Shown in pieces: positions 10,704 to 23,489 of a stretch of 64,000 bases of DNA. Below the pieces are notes generated by a model. That model searched no databases. It was not told the DNA's origin and saw only the letters and a program-made list of their open reading frames with translations. Position numbers and translations under genes: made by a program. The stretch is from Phanerochaete sordida (taxonomy: Eukaryota > Basidiomycota > Agaricomycetes > Polyporales > Phanerochaetaceae): the NCBI GenBank assembly GCA_019973155.2, contig BPQB01000024.1:124001-188000 (forward strand), read 5' to 3'. Each line of letters begins with the position of its first letter. The stretch's first letter is position 1.

Positions 10704-13153
10704 TCACGAGCGACCATGCATAGTTTTCAGTCGCTTCGACCTCCTAGGTCCATCTGCAGCTCCGGGACGCAAGTGTTCCTCGACTGGGTTCTTGTCCCCT
10801 TCATCCGCGGCTGGTGCACGACGCTTGACACCCGCGCGCGCGACGGCGGCGTCGGAAGCCGGAGGAGTGTCCTGCGGACGCTGCAGAGCAAGGAGGGCGT
10901 ATGGACCCAGAGAGAGCGGATGCAGCGGTGGCCTGGACGCCGCGTCGGCCTGCTCGGCGTCGTACTCGCGGATCGCGTCGGCGAGCTGTTCGATCCAGAA
11001 CGAGGGCTGCTTCGCTGCCTCCGCCTTCTTCAGCTGTTCGGGCGTGCGTGGGGGGTAAGTGGACCCCGGCTCGCTAGCTTCGAGAGCGATGTAGTACTGC
11101 GACCACGGTATAGTGAGGCTGTCGAGCAGCTTTTCGAGAGCGGTACTCCGGAAGCGTCCTCGATAATCTTCTGTAGCGTAGAAGTAGATGCGCTTCATTT
11201 CGCCAGCGTCGGGCCATCTATCGGATCTGGGGTCACGGAACACATAGAAAGGCATGTCGTTCCAAGGAAAGGCGAATCGAACGAGTGCAATGTAAAGCAG
11301 AACCCAGGACAGGGACTCTAAGTCATCTGCGTGCTCGTTGAGCTCGACACCGTCGGAGAGAAGTAGCCGGGCAGACATGAACTCGAAGGTGCCCTGCAGT
11401 GTGTTAGAACAAAAGTGTAACTTCGCTAGTAGAGAGCACGAACCACACCACGCGCTCTTTGGTCCAGCGTACCCGCATGGTCCCAGTCGGACAGCATACA
11501 TTTGCCGTCGCCACTGAGCATAACGTTCAAGGAGCTGATATCTCGGTGGATGAGACCAAGCTCCTTGTATGCCCGATCGAGAGCTAGCAAGACCAGGGTT
11601 TAGATCACTCGATGTAGAAGGGCATCACGCAGCTCACCTATCAGCGCGTCATGGATAGCCTGCATGAGCTCCCGCTCATCCTGAGCGCTGTCCAGGCGAT
11701 ACGCGATGTCTTGCACCAGACGGTGGTGGACGTGTCCGTCAAGCCTTGTCGCGCCTACGTGCCAGTCATTCTTCTCTGCAGCCAGGCTTTGACCCAGAGT
11801 CTCTTGAACGGTTCCGTCAGGATCCTGCACATCTCCGCCATACATCGGATACGGGATGAAAGGGATATCGCGGGAGCGCAGCTCCTGGTATGTTCGGAAC
11901 TCGGGTCGTACCCGACGGTCATTGACTCGCCAGGAGTCTTTGAGGAACACCAAACGGGAGGTAGTGAGGTCGAGAGCGAGATATGCGCGCGTCGCGCGTC
12001 CAAACATGGCTCGATGGCCAGCGAACGGTCGTCTGACGACAACCTCCGTGATTTCGTGTGTGTCTTCGTGCGCGACACGTATCTTCCAGGTCGGGTATGT
12101 GTCCGTGCCATCCAGCGTCTGCTCCGCATTGGGGACCTCTCGTACCGCGCGCTCCCGCCCCGCAGAGGCTTTGGCGACTCCGATGAAGTCGCGGACCGCG
12201 TCCTCGAACAGTTTCTTCTCGACTCGAGTGGCCAAGGTCGCTGTCGAATCCCATCCCCGCTGCTGGCTGTCCATGTGGTCGAATCGCCAGAGGAAGTTTG
12301 CGAGATGTGGAGTATGTATGAATGAGAAGCGAGCGCTGACGATGCAGCCTGAGCGATCCCAGCGTAGAAAGCGAGCCTGGTCGCCGACAATGATGATCTG
12401 GAAGAGAAAGCGGCGGTGCTGGCGAGCAAAGCTGGCGCCTGCGTAAGCTTCGAGTCGTGTGCGCGTCGTGGCAGCCTGGGGCGCGTCCCTTTCGAGCGCG
12501 TGGTGCTTCTGAGACTCGCCGCTAGGGAATTCGTGGGGCGCATAGCCGGAGACGGGTGGGATACTGGCCCTGACGTTGGCGGCGGGGGCGTCGGCAGCGC
12601 AGCCCGGGAGGTTTTCCCTGACCTCTGGCGCAGGCTTTGGATCGCAGAAGGGGTCCTCGTCCGGCGAACGCAGGATTGCAAACCCCAGCTCTGCGGTCGC
12701 AAAGTCATGATATTCTTCGAGTCTGCGTTTGGTCCTCACCGCACGCCTTGACCTGCGTTGCGTGCGCACGGCTAAAGGAGGACACAACTCTACTTGGCTG
12801 TCCGGCAGCTTCGCTTTCGCCCCATCGGCACGATTGTGATGACGTCCATTCCTGCTGGACGACTGAACTTCGACATTGCGTTTCTTCACCTTGGTGATGA
12901 ACAGATTTAGGGTCGGACAGACTTTGTGCTTCTCCACCGCTCGAATCTACTTGCGAAGTCAGTATCAGGGCCGAAAAAAATAAATTAGTGAGCGCACCAG
13001 TGCCTCAGAAATGTCTCGCACTGTGCCCGCACTCCCAAGCTTCGAGAAATCGACCGCAGGGGCACGAGCGCAACCACCAAGCGGCTTCATGAAGCGGTCC
13101 AGGAAGAGCTCAGGAGGCATAGCCCCAACGAAATACGCCTCGCTCGACGGCAT
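10704..13153 (-). CDS. FunK1 fungal-type protein kinase, type I (pair 1)
   Basis: Minus-strand exons 13153-12998, 12946-11638, 11583-11444 and 11393-10704 give 764 aa. Order of parts: FVGAMPPELFLDRFMKP module, IRAVEKHKVCPTLNLFITKVKKR, EEYHDFATAELGF, QHRRFLFQIIIVGDQARFL, GRATRAYLALD and VFLKDSWR, HRDISSLNVML (HRD at 501-503), LSDWDHAG, GTFEFMSARLL, VDDLES-type helix (here ADDLESLSW), tail RRSKRLKTMHGRS. The third donor is GTTCGT instead of GTACGT. It is head to head with the type II kinase at 14033, 879 bases away, and tandem with the copy at 7637. The kinase at 21036 is an inverted relative. Catalytic residues intact. Confidence 0.92.
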
Positions 13154-13288
13154 AGTTAGCTTACACGAGGAGTTTCTGGGGGATGTTGGGCACCAAGAAG
13201 TTGGAGGTCGAGCGTGGTCGAGCAAGTCCAGGAGCATGGACCAGACTCGCACGCGGTCATCGGCCTGCTACCAGAGTCACCAATCAAA

Positions 13289-13306
13289 AAATACAAGGGA
13301 CAATAA
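13289..13306 (-). promoter_or_regulatory. Type I kinase upstream element
   Basis: TTATTGTCCCTTGTATTT on the minus strand, about 140 bases before the ATG at 13153. Confidence 0.45.
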
Positions 13307-13956
13307 GGATTATTGTGATAGAGAGAGGACATCGCAGAGGTTGTGATATCCACAAGATGCTGACAAGAGTTCTAGGATTGGTAGACGGAGACGGAGGGAA
13401 GAAGAGGACCGCGCGCGCCTCCGTCGCGAGTGTCGGGACCCGGTCGATCCATGTTGTCCTCAGCCCACCATACTCTGCGAGTCAAACTTCAACGCAACCT
13501 ACGTACAGCACGAGCATGACGACAGGATAATAACACTACCATCCGGCCATGTCTTGTCTTAGGACTGGGCGGTCTAGCATGCGTTGGTCGCGCTTTCACC
13601 AGTGCTCAGAGCGAAGGGCGGCCCAACCGTCCACGTATCGTGCATGGTGCTCCTAAGAGCCCATTCTTCTGTAAGCACCGTATGGAGCTCCTTCATGCAA
13701 AGATTCGACTCAGTGTATAGCCAGCGCAACTTCACGGCACCCGAGGTGTTCTCTCATCCTGTCACTACCCAAGGGCCAAGACGCAAGAGACAGGCGTTGA
13801 CGGCGGGTGGCGTGTTGCTACGATGTAGTGCTTTTTGTCTAGGTATGCATCCCACTATGACCTGGCCAATGTGTCTGATCCAGCAGTTACGCAGCGAACC
13901 TTTCCTTCGCCTTGTCCAGTCTAGTTCTCACCACCAAGGGCCGTCCGTTATTTCCC

Positions 13957-13963
13957 TATAAAA
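13957..13963 (+). promoter_or_regulatory. TATA box of the type II kinase at 14033
   Basis: TATAAAA about 70 bases before the start codon, followed by a CT-rich stretch typical of fungal transcription start regions. The same box, at similar spacing, precedes the related genes at 30617 and 54969. Confidence 0.6.
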
Positions 13964-14032
13964 GCCGTCAGCACCTGGCAACTCTCTCTCTCGCTCCCCA
14001 ACACCACTACTTTACCCTCCTGTATCCAGAAG

Positions 14033-16679
14033 ATGGATATGCCTCGTCCACTACCTGTGCAGCCGCGACTTCGTCCAGAGTACTCTACCGTCGAGACTGA
14101 CTACACGGAGGACTGCGTCGCTCTCAGCAAGACGCTGAATGGCTATTGGGTTGGCTTGATGCCACTGGACGAGATGTTCCGGACATTTTTCCCAGGCATC
14201 CCTGTGCCTCCCTGTATCAGTTGCCCCGACTACACCAAGGTGAAGCCAACCAGCGGTGATCTGGACATGCATAAGTCGTGGGTATGTCTCCGGCTCTAAT
14301 TTTTACAACTTTTGTACGTTGTTCATGGATTCTTGTAGACCACCGCCACCCTTGATGGTACTCTACCGCAGCACGTGACGCTATCCTCTTCATCGGACCC
14401 TCGAAGCTCGAAATGCCACCCAGACGTGGCAGTCCAGCTATACGGCGCAGAGCAAACGCCCTCCATTGTTCCCAGCCCACCCCCTTTCTCTACACTCGAC
14501 ATCGCCTGCGCAGTCGAGGATTCCAATTCCCCATTCCTGTTTCAACGCCGCACAGGTCGCCTCGAGTACCTTGAGACTCCGCAAGGGGGCCAGATCCGTG
14601 GCCGGCTGGCCCATTTTGCCAAGCAGCACTTCCAGCAGCAACATCGCATCTCTCTCTGGCAAATCGTACTCAACATCAAACACCGTCAGGCACACCTCAT
14701 CCACTGGGACCGCGCCGGCGCGGTTGTGAGCGAAGGCTTCGACCCTTTGGAGGATCCGTGGATCTTCCGCCTGGCGTGGGCCTACTCGAGAGCTAGCCGA
14801 CGGCAGCAGGGCTTCGACAACACCGCTTTGCTTTGGAAACACCAGAACATCACTTTTCAGAGTGCCATTAGCCGCTACTTAACGCAATGCAAAGACCGTC
14901 TCCAGATTAGCCTCCCCGCCGCGAGGGAAATCCGAAAGTCTAGTTCGCCGATCTATAGGCTGGACGTCCCTGATGAACAAGCTGCCGACGGCGTCCGGCC
15001 CTGCCTTGTCGCTGAACCTTTCTACACTGCGCACTCTCCCCTGGGCCGAGGAACTCGTGTCTTCGTGGCGTACGACCTTGTGGATCGCGCAGTTCGTATC
15101 GTGAAGGACAGCTGGCGTCCCGAGTACCCCAACGCCCTTCCGGAGCACGTTGCGCTGACGCGCATGGCGGAAGCAGGTGTCGAACACATTCCAAAGTTCA
15201 TCTGTGGCGGAGATGTCGCAGAGGCACCTGGCGAGCCGGTTCAGGCGACCGTCACGCAAGACTTGGGTACTGGCGCGGAGACCGCTGCCTGGCGTCTGCC
15301 GTGCGCACCACGGACGAGCTTCAGGAAACTCGTGCACTACCGGATCCTCGAGGACATCACTCTGCCACTGGAGAAGCTGAAGGACTCTCGCGAGCTGCTC
15401 ATCGTCATTCGTGACATTGCCAAAGGTGCGTCCTGGCGCTCTCTGCTTTGACCTAACTCCATCTGACTTTTACATACATAGCGATCAGGCAGGCACGCCG
15501 AAGGGCTCAACTAATGCACTGCGACGTCACCTGGTTCAACATCCGCTGGGAATACGATGCTATCGGCAATATCCGGGGCGTACTCATTGACTGGGATCAT
15601 GCCGAACGCCTCCCATTCCCATTCGTATTCAATCCAGACGCTCCTAACGCATCTGTACGTCTTGCTTTGCTAAACTCCTCACAATCGAGGGCATGCCTGA
15701 TCTTCTACCTTAGGCTACGTGGCATTTCATGCCCATCCGAGTTATGAACGATCGGCAGACAGTACGCCAAACGGTCGACGACCTCGAGTCCCTCTACTGG
15801 TCGCTACTCTTCGGCTCGCTCCGCTTTGTCAAGCACAACAGCCCGTTCACTCTGTTTGGCGATCGCGACTTCTTCAGCTCTCCCACCGGCTGCATTCCAC
15901 TCGACCAGAGTCGCTTTCCGATCTTCATCAATGCCAAGCAAGGATTCCTTTCTGGGGAGCGGCTGACGAATGTGCGATGGCAGAGCTCCAACTTCCAGGA
16001 GTTCATGCAAGAGTTAACCGACGAATGGGCGCGCTATTACCGGCTCTGGGATGCGGAGAGGGCCTTTCACCAGGACGATGCCGTGTGTTCGGACGAGTGG
16101 AATGCCATCTCCCTGAAGATGAACAACGCGCAATGGCTCATTGACAAGATCGACGAGACACTGGAGAAGCCTTCCTCTGGCTGGATGCCCGGGGACATCG
16201 GCCCCAATCAGTTTGAGAAGCTCCCTGCGAAGGATATTCCTGTTCTCCAGGACGTACTCACCTCGGCCAGCACCCTCGACGCGTCCCACATGTCCGTCGA
16301 TCCGGCTTCGGGGATGCGCTCGATGGCACCGCACCGCTTCGCGGACCCCCGCTCTCAGTCGTTGATGGATCTCGCTATGTCGTCCATGAACCCCGCCAAG
16401 TCGTCCATGAATGTCGCCCCGTCGTCACTTCGGAAGCGGAGCAACAGCGCAGCCAGCCTCGAGGACCCTTCCCCCGGGCCCTCGACGGCTGCGCAGGCAG
16501 CAGAGCACGGCCGGTCTGGCGCTGCCCCGCCGACCAAGATGCGTCGCGCCGACCCTGCTTCCGGATCCGCTGGTGCTAGTTCTGCAAAGACGGAGCCCTC
16601 TGGGTCCAGGGACGGGCCTGGTGGCATCCAGATACGCTCGCTGACCCGACCTCCGGCGCCGCAGAACAGGGGACGGTAG
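14033..16679 (+). CDS. FunK1 fungal-type protein kinase, type II (pair 1, HCD subgroup)
   Basis: Exons 14033-14281, 14339-15425, 15482-15654 and 15714-16679 give 824 aa with phases 0, 1, 0. Exon 1 is the type II module: LRPEYS, GYWVGLMPLDEMFRTFFPG, CPDYT, then W at the splice. Exon 2 has FSTLDIACAVED, QHRISLWQIVL, HWDRAGAVVSEGFDP, GRGTRVFVAYD and IVKDSWRPEY. Exon 3 has the catalytic loop MHCDVTWFNIRW (H458, C459, D460) and LIDWDHAE. Exon 4 starts ATWHFMPIRVM. The HRD arginine is cysteine, while Asp and Asn remain, so it resembles a non-RD kinase. The C-terminal 100 residues are Ser/Ala/Pro-rich and probably disordered. It is convergent with the UNC93-like gene. Confidence 0.92.
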
Positions 16680-17103
16680 ACCGGCGAGTCGAGCTTGGAA
16701 AATCGTACATAGGCATACAGCTAGCTTGTGAATTCAGAGACCCCCTCGGGCGCTCAGCCTGCCACTTTCACGGATACCCGCGAGGGAGGGCTCTGCAGTA
16801 GTCGCAGAGAATTGTATGCTCCTCGTCTGATTATTTATGAGCGCGACATAATATTATCTCGTGATATATTCCAATAGAGAGCCTTACGACAGCGAGCAGT
16901 CCAACATAAAAAGCGCGCAGCTAAATGATACAAAAGGAGCGGTATATGCCAAGAAAATCGAAGCAAAGCGTACAAAAGTCGTCGCAAAATCGTCACACAG
17001 CAGCGTCGGCGGGCCTCAAGGCCTCACTTCTCGCGCGTCAGCGCCTGGTCGAGGTCGTGCCTGCGTCCGTCAGCGGGCGCAGGGCAGGGCAGGGGGGCAG
17101 CGC
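16680..17103. other. Convergent 3' intergenic region
   Basis: It holds the 3' ends of the type II kinase and the UNC93-like gene. No gene is seen. The stretch 17026-17103 (3' flank of UNC93) is repeated, decayed, at about 27838-27905 (inverted) and 57706-57745. Confidence 0.55.
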
Positions 17104-19081
17104 TTACAGGTCGTCCTCCTCCTCGGTGTGGTCCTGCACGCGCATGTGGATCATCGGCAGCGCGCAGAGCAGGCCCACGACGAGCAGGACCCATGTCGAG
17201 ACGAAGATGTTCATGTATCTGTGGGCGCGGTGTGAGATGTTCTATAGACGCGGGTGTGTACGAGAGAGGACGTACGGGAGTCCCATGGCGTCGCCACGCC
17301 AGATGCCTGCTGCGCCTGCGGATTGTAGCGATTTGTCTGCGGGGCGTCAGCGTACGGCTGCAGGGCGTTGAAGGGTGTACGCACAGAATCCGGTAAAGTG
17401 CGCGAGCTTTGCTGGGTCATTCGACATCGCGCCCATTACCCAGTATGCCGTGGTCTGCCACATCGCGTCGAGCACGCCGCAGATGATGTAGAAGACTATC
17501 CTGCCCGCGTACCCGCTGTCGTATATATCAAATTTGTGGTACCCCGGTGCAGAGACTTGCGCACGGGTATACTGTCTGTACGGGTGTCAGTAGACCCTGC
17601 GTAATAGGAGAGCGCATGCTGCGCACCGCTGGTAGAAGTACGCCCATATATGTACGACAAAGACCATGACGAAGAGGACGCACCAGCCCGAGAAAGCGCG
17701 TAGGCGCCGGCTCAGACTGCGTTGGTCAAGCAGGAAGCCGATGCTGACGGAGCCGATGATTTGCGCGAGCCAGTAGACGAGGTTATTCAAGGAGCGTGCA
17801 CGAATATTGAAAATGGCGCCATTGAAGTCGTTGAACTCTGCGACGCGTCAAAACGCGGGTCACACGACCAAACTATGCGACTCACGCCAAGTGTAGAACC
17901 AGTTGCTCGCGAAGAACATGGGGAACAGGAGCACAATCCACGGGTCGGTGCGCAGAGCGACCCATAGGCCGAAGAACTCAGTCCTCCATGACGGGTGCTG
18001 CGGCGTTGTGACGCGGCTGCCGTCCGAGCGGACCATCTTGGACGGGTCCACCATGAGTAGCGGGATAAGCACGCCGACGCCTGTGAGGACAAGGAACACG
18101 ACCTGCGGTTTGCGCACACCGTCAAGCGCAGCCTCCGGTCAGCGTAGGAGCGCACGCACATATGTCCCGTTTCCGACTGATAGGGCCCCGGGCGGCGGTG
18201 ATAATCAACGACTGCGATGCGAACTCAATCATCAGATGCTCACCGGAATTGGTCTGGGAGGGGCAAGGCGAGTCAATACATCACCGTGTCGCTCGTCGCG
18301 TGGGAGGCACGCAGCGAGACATTGGCAAAACACGCACCTCGCTGTGGAAGTTCTGTCCGAGCGAGACAGAGGCGCCGACCACGCCGCCAAGGTTGAAGAT
18401 GGACCAGAAGATAGCAATGAACTTGCCCTTCTGGCTCTCCGTGGGGTACGCGAGCATGAGCGAACCTTGCGCGGTCCAGAGCATGCCGGCACAGATGCCT
18501 AGGATGGCCCCTGCCGCGATAACGAACCCGCTCGCGTTCGGGTGGATGTTCACCGCCCTGCACAGTCGCGCGCCGCGCGTCAGCTCCATCCCGAACTGCT
18601 GTGCCGCGGACACGGTCATGAATGCACGCACAGGTAGGAGCCGATGTAGAGCGCATAGCCGACGCTCCCGAGCAGCAGCGTTATCTTGGAGCCCAAGACA
18701 TTGTTGATGGACCTGCGGGATTCCGACGTGAGCGCGGCGGGCACGGGCACAGCAGCGGAGTGCGCACCCCGCGAAGAACGCAAAGAACGCAAACGTCGAG
18801 TACAGCGCTGAGTTCGCGTTCGCGCTCGTCGCCTCGTTGAGCTGGCCGCCGCCCCCGAGGCCCTGGAGCGCATTGAAGAGCCCCGGGCACATGAAGCAGA
18901 CGAAGCCGAGCATGACGACCTGCGTCGGAGGGTTGTAGTAGAAGCCCTTGAGACCAGACGGGCGCTCGAACACCTGGAGCTCGGGGTGGTGCGCGCCGTC
19001 GTCGGAGCTGCCCGTGCTCGAGCCCGTGCGCGCGATCCCGTGCGGGGCATGGAACACCTTCTCGTTGTCAGGGCGGGCCAT
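17104..19081 (-). CDS. UNC93-like major facilitator family membrane protein
   Basis: Ten minus-strand exons: 19081-18768, 18712-18632, 18557-18338, 18253-18244, 18176-18160, 18102-17886, 17837-17627, 17575-17385, 17336-17276 and 17218-17104; 478 aa. Family landmarks appear in order: GFVCFMCPGLFNALQGLG, FFAGSINNVLG, GMLWTAQGSLMLAYPTE, GQNFHSETNSVGNGTY, FNDFNGAIFNIRARSLNNLVYW, GFYKSLQSAGAAG, ending in an acidic tail. About eleven hydrophobic segments are expected in the membrane. Exons 4 and 5 are only 10 and 17 bases long, but they are needed to rebuild the conserved TNSVGNGTY and to keep frame. UNC93-like proteins of fungi are MFS-fold; the cargo is unknown. Confidence 0.9.
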
Positions 19082-21035
19082 TGCCTAGGAGCCTCGGCTC
19101 AGTGGCAGCGTAGAGGGCGAGAAGGAAGATGGCGGAAAGAAGCTCGGTGGATCCTCTCGAGCCCGCGCGGGGGAGGGCAATATAAAGTCATCTGGGACAT
19201 GGCAGAGTTTTGATGGGCTGCGTTGAGACGGGGAGATCAGCTGGCACAGGGCCTGTGCCGCCTCCGTAGCGCCATCCTCTGAGCCTATCGGACGCGGACC
19301 CGGTTCAACGTCAACATCATCCCAAGACAAGATACGACCCACTCGATCAGGGATCAACCGTTTTCTCTCGTCTAGGCCGGATGCAGCCCCTGCCGGCCTC
19401 TGTGCCAGCGACGGACGGGTGCCAGCGGGCCCGTCCAGGACGTCGGAGGGACGCCCCTTATCTCGAGTTGCCGGGCCTGTTGCCACTACCGAAATGAAGA
19501 TCAGGCTCGGTATCAGACAAACTCACTTACTTGGCGCTGGCCTAAGTACAGCGACCAGAGTTCGCCGTCTGCTGGAGCTCCTGACCCCATTGTACTCGCG
19601 GCTGTCGGAGCCCAAGCCCCCTTTCTGAAGAAGCGCGATATCGCCTGTGATTGCAGCTTGCCCGGGAGTGCGCGTGCACGCGAGCAGCCGGGAGGCGCGA
19701 TCTAGAGGCGATTCGATAGACAGATTCTGTCGCTGGCAATAGTCGACTTCTATGTCGTCCGAGTCCCCCGCAGGGTGCATGTGCAGGGGCGAGATACGCT
19801 GCGAGCGTCGAAAGCAGCGCGAGACCGAGTCACGAGACCCCTGCTTGGCAACGCGCGATCCCCCGTCGGGACAAGCGCAGGCATCGATGCCCTTCGCCAC
19901 GTCGATTTAGGCGGCGGTGAGACTCACATATGACGATGTCATGGGGGACAAGAGCAAGGCACGCATGTCGGACGACCAGAACCGGGAGTGCGGTCATCAT
20001 ACTTTAAACCCGGAACGGCGTACGCACACGTTGTCCTGTGCATCGACCAGTTCGCATGCTAATTTATGGGTACTGCTAGATTCTTGTAAGAGACTGCAGT
20101 ATCGGGTGCGTTGCGCGCGACGATGTGGGCGAAGCTACTCACCAGCAACGCAAAGGCCTCGACTGCTACTTGGTCAACGCCGTCATCCCTCTCATTCAAC
20201 TTCTTCCGCCCTCACCCTCTTCCGCCCTCACCAAAAGTCGCCGTGTGTGGTCGGTCCTCCGCTCGCGCGCCGGCTCCACCGACCAGTGTCAGACTACTTG
20301 GAAGCATACACGCATCTATGTTGCTGGAAGCCCTGTTTTACGGGTCTCTGTTAATAAGACGCGATCTGTCGGGCAAGCTGGGGTTGTTCGTCGGCAAGGA
20401 AGGTGGTAAGTGCTTCGCCGCTCCGCCCTAGGCACGCTTCACGCTTCACGAGAGTCCAAAGCCCTGCCCAGCACAGGCTTCGATAGTTTATGTAGAGGAA
20501 GACAGATAGGTACGCACGTACATGCAGAGCGCAGACTCTATCGGCCCAGTAGTTCACGGACCGGCTGGAGCAGCATGTCTTCCTTTTCGCCTGCAAGACG
20601 CGCTGTTACATCCTAGACTTCTTGATTTATCGCTCGTTCGCCCTATGTATGCGCGCAGTTCGAGTGGATTTTTGGCAACGCGCGTGTATTTGCAGCGTGG
20701 TGGACGCGTCGGTCAAGATGAAATGCCTGAGCAAGCTGGGACGCGGGCGAAACCCGCGGCAGAGGCGCGCGCGCTCCTCGTCCTCCTCCCTCCATCTCCG
20801 TAAACGAAGCAAATGCCAGAACTCCGGTACTCACCGCAACATATGGACCATGTCACAACCGCTACGATCTTCTCTCTACACCATAATGGTCCTTATTGTG
20901 TCTTGTATTCCTCAACTGGTTACTCTGGCAGCAGGCTGATGACCGCGTGCGGGTTTGGCCCATGCTCCTGGCCTCTCTCGTCCTCGAACCCCTCGGTGTC
21001 CAGGACTCTCTAGATACCCATCGTGAAAGCTGCCT
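19082..21035. other. Gene-poor region with the promoter of the 21036 kinase
   Basis: Open frames of 60-145 codons occur on both strands but overlap each other, lack recognisable domains and do not splice into one another. I take them as chance. A stretch near 20300-20400 could encode a hydrophobic segment (SIHASMLLEALFYG) of the kind found in fungal multi-pass proteins, but no flanking exons support it. The right end is the promoter of the kinase at 21036, with the type I element at 20893-20910. Confidence 0.4.
20893..20910 (+). promoter_or_regulatory. Type I kinase upstream element
   Basis: TTATTGTGTCTTGTATTC, about 140 bases before the ATG at 21036. Confidence 0.45.
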
Positions 21036-23489
21036 ATGCCGTCGAGCGAGGCGAGTTTCGTTGGGGCTATGCCTCCTGAGCTCTTCCTTGACCGCTTCAT
21101 GAAGCCGCTTAGTGACTGCGCTCGTGCCCCTGCGGTCGATTTCTCGAAGCTTGGGAGTGTGTCCACAGTGCGAGACATCTCTGAGGCTCTGGTGCGTTTA
21201 CTACTTCCCTGTAACCGGTCCCTATGCTGATGTCAAGTAGATTCGAGTGGTGGAGAAGCACAAAGTCTGCCCTACCCTACGCCTGTTTATCACCAAGGTG
21301 AAGAAACGCCAAGTCGAAGGTCTGTCGTCCAGCAGAAATGGACGTCGCGACGGACATGCATACGGAGCGGAGACGACGCTGCTGGACAGCCAAGTAGAGT
21401 TATGCCCTCCTGTAGTCGCGCGCACACAGCGCAGGCCAAGACGGGTGGCGAGGACCAAACGCGGGCTCGCAGAATATCACGACTTCGCGACGGCAGACCT
21501 GGGGTTTGCAGTCTTGTGCTCGCAGGACGAGGACCCCTTTTTCGATCCCAAGTCTGCGCCAGAAGTCGGGAACACCGTCCAAGGCTGCGCGACTCACGCG
21601 CCCCCCGCCGACGCCACACCCGGCGTTCTCGCCTCCGGCTCTGCGCTCCGCGAACTGCCCAACGGCGCATCCCAGGAGCGCTATGCACTCGAACGGAACA
21701 CAGCCGGAGCTGCTGCGACACGCTCGCGACTCGAGGCCTACGCAAGTGCAAACTTCGCCCGCCAACACCGCCGCTTTCTCTTCCAGGTCGTCATCATCGG
21801 CGGCCAGGCCCGCTTTTTACGCTGGGACCGCTCAGGCTGCATCGTCAGCGCTCGCTTCTCAGTCATACATACTCCGCATCTCGCGGACTTCCTCTGGCGA
21901 TTCGACCACATGGATAGCCAGCAGCGTGGATGGGATTCGACGGCGACCCTGGCGACTCACGTCGAGACGAAACTATTTGAGGACGCGGTCCGCGACTTCA
22001 TCGGAGCCGCCAAGGCTTCCGCAGGGCGGAAACATGTGATACGAGAGGTCCCTAATGCGGAGCAGACATTGGATAGCACAGACACATACCCGACCTGGAA
22101 GATATGCGTCGCGCATGAAGACACTCACGAAGTCACGGACCTCGTCGTTAGACGTCCATTTGCCGGGCATCGGGCGATGTTCGGGCGAGCGACGCGTGCA
22201 TACCTCGCTCTCGACCTCACTACCTCCCGTTTGGTCTTTCTCAAAGACTCCTGGCGAGTCGACGACCGTCGTTGGGTACGACCTGAGTTCCGAACATACC
22301 AGGAGCTGCGCTCCCATGATATCCCTTTCATTCCGTATCCGATGTATGGCGGGGACGTGAGAGACCTGGACGGGACCGTTCAAGAGACTCTTGGTCAAGT
22401 CCTGGTTGCGGAGAGGAATGACTGGCACGTCGGTACGGCGAGGCTCAACGGGCACGTCCACCATCGTCTCGTACAAGACATCGCATATCGCTTGGACAGC
22501 GTTCGGGATGAGCGGGAGCTCATGCAGGCTATCCATGACGCGCTGATAGGTAAGTCGCATGATGCCCTCCCACATCGAGTGTTCTAAACCATGCTCTTGC
22601 TAGCCCTCGATCGAGCCTACAAAGAGCTTGGTTTGATTCACCGAGATATTAGCTCCTTGAACATCATGCTCAGTGGCGACGGCAAGTGCCTGCTGTCCGA
22701 CTGGGATCATGCGGGTACGCTGGACCAGAGAGCGCGTGGTGTGGTACGTACCTCTGCTAGCGAATTCATGTATTCATTCTCACGCTACTGCAGGGCACCT
22801 TCCAGTTCATGTCCACACGGATGCTCATTTCCGACGGTGCTGAGATTAACGAGCACGTAGACGACTTGGAATCTCTATTCTGGGTTTTGCTTTACATTGC
22901 GCTCGCTCGGTTCGCCATCCCCTGGGACGACATGCCTTTCGACGTATTTGCTGTCCCAGGACCCGGCGGATGGCACGAGGCTGGCGAAGACAAGCGCTAC
23001 CATCTCTACGACTCAGAGTCGTACAACGGGCGCTTCAAGAGCGACGCTTTCGCGCAGCTGCTCGAAGACCTCGAGGAGCCCTGGGGCGACTACCAGCTTG
23101 TGCTTACAGACGGCGAGCCAACCTCCAGCGATCTACCATGCACTCCTAAGCAGCTAAAGATGGCGGAGGCAGTGAAGCATCCCTCATTCTGGATCGACAA
23201 GCTCGCCGACGCGATCCGCCGCTACGACGCCGAGCAGGTAGAGGCAGCGGCCAGGCCACCGCCGAATCCACTCACTCTGGGCCCCTACGCGCTCCTCGCG
23301 TGGGCTGCTCTGCGTCCGCGGGATAGCCCGCCGGCTTCTGGCGCAGCCAACGCACGCGTGGGTGTCAAGCGCGGTGCGCCGATCGCGGACGAAGATGCCG
23401 AGAACACGCTCGAGGAGCACTCGCCGCCCGGAGCTGCAGATGCACCTCGCAGGTCGAAGCGACTGAAGACTATGCACGGTCACTCGTGA
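21036..23489 (+). CDS. FunK1 fungal-type protein kinase, type I
   Basis: Exons 21036-21191, 21241-22549, 22604-22743 and 22794-23489 give 766 aa. It carries FVGAMPPELFLDRFMKP, IRVVEKHKVCPTLRLFITKVKKR, EYHDFATADLGF, QHRRFLFQVVIIGGQARFL, GRATRAYLALD with VFLKDSWR, HRDISSLNIML (HRD at 501-503), LSDWDHAG, GTFQFMSTRML, VDDLESLFWVLLY and tail RRSKRLKTMHGHS. Exon sizes match the kinases at 7637 and 10704, so it is their relative on the opposite strand. A one-codon insertion (DDRRWVRPEF) sits after the lysine. No type II partner lies upstream; that side is gene-poor. All catalytic residues are present. Confidence 0.92.

Larger units (their letters stand above)
13154..14032. promoter_or_regulatory. 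Shared bidirectional promoter region, kinase pair 1
   Basis: This 879-base gap separates the ATGs of a type I (minus) and a type II (plus) kinase. It carries the type I element at 13289-13306 (minus strand), a CCAAT box in GGCCAATGTGTCTGAT at 13863-13878, and a TATA box TATAAAA at 13957-13963, about 70 bases before the ATG at 14033. No coding exon was recognised. Confidence 0.6.

Noticed and set aside
19085..19486. 133-codon minus-strand open frame upstream of the UNC93-like gene
   Set aside because: Proline- and serine-rich low-complexity translation with no recognised homology; more likely the 5' region of the transporter.
20111..20431. Possible membrane-protein exon (SIHASMLLEALFYG)
   Set aside because: One hydrophobic stretch only; no flanking exons with matching phases could be found, unlike the DUF6534 gene.
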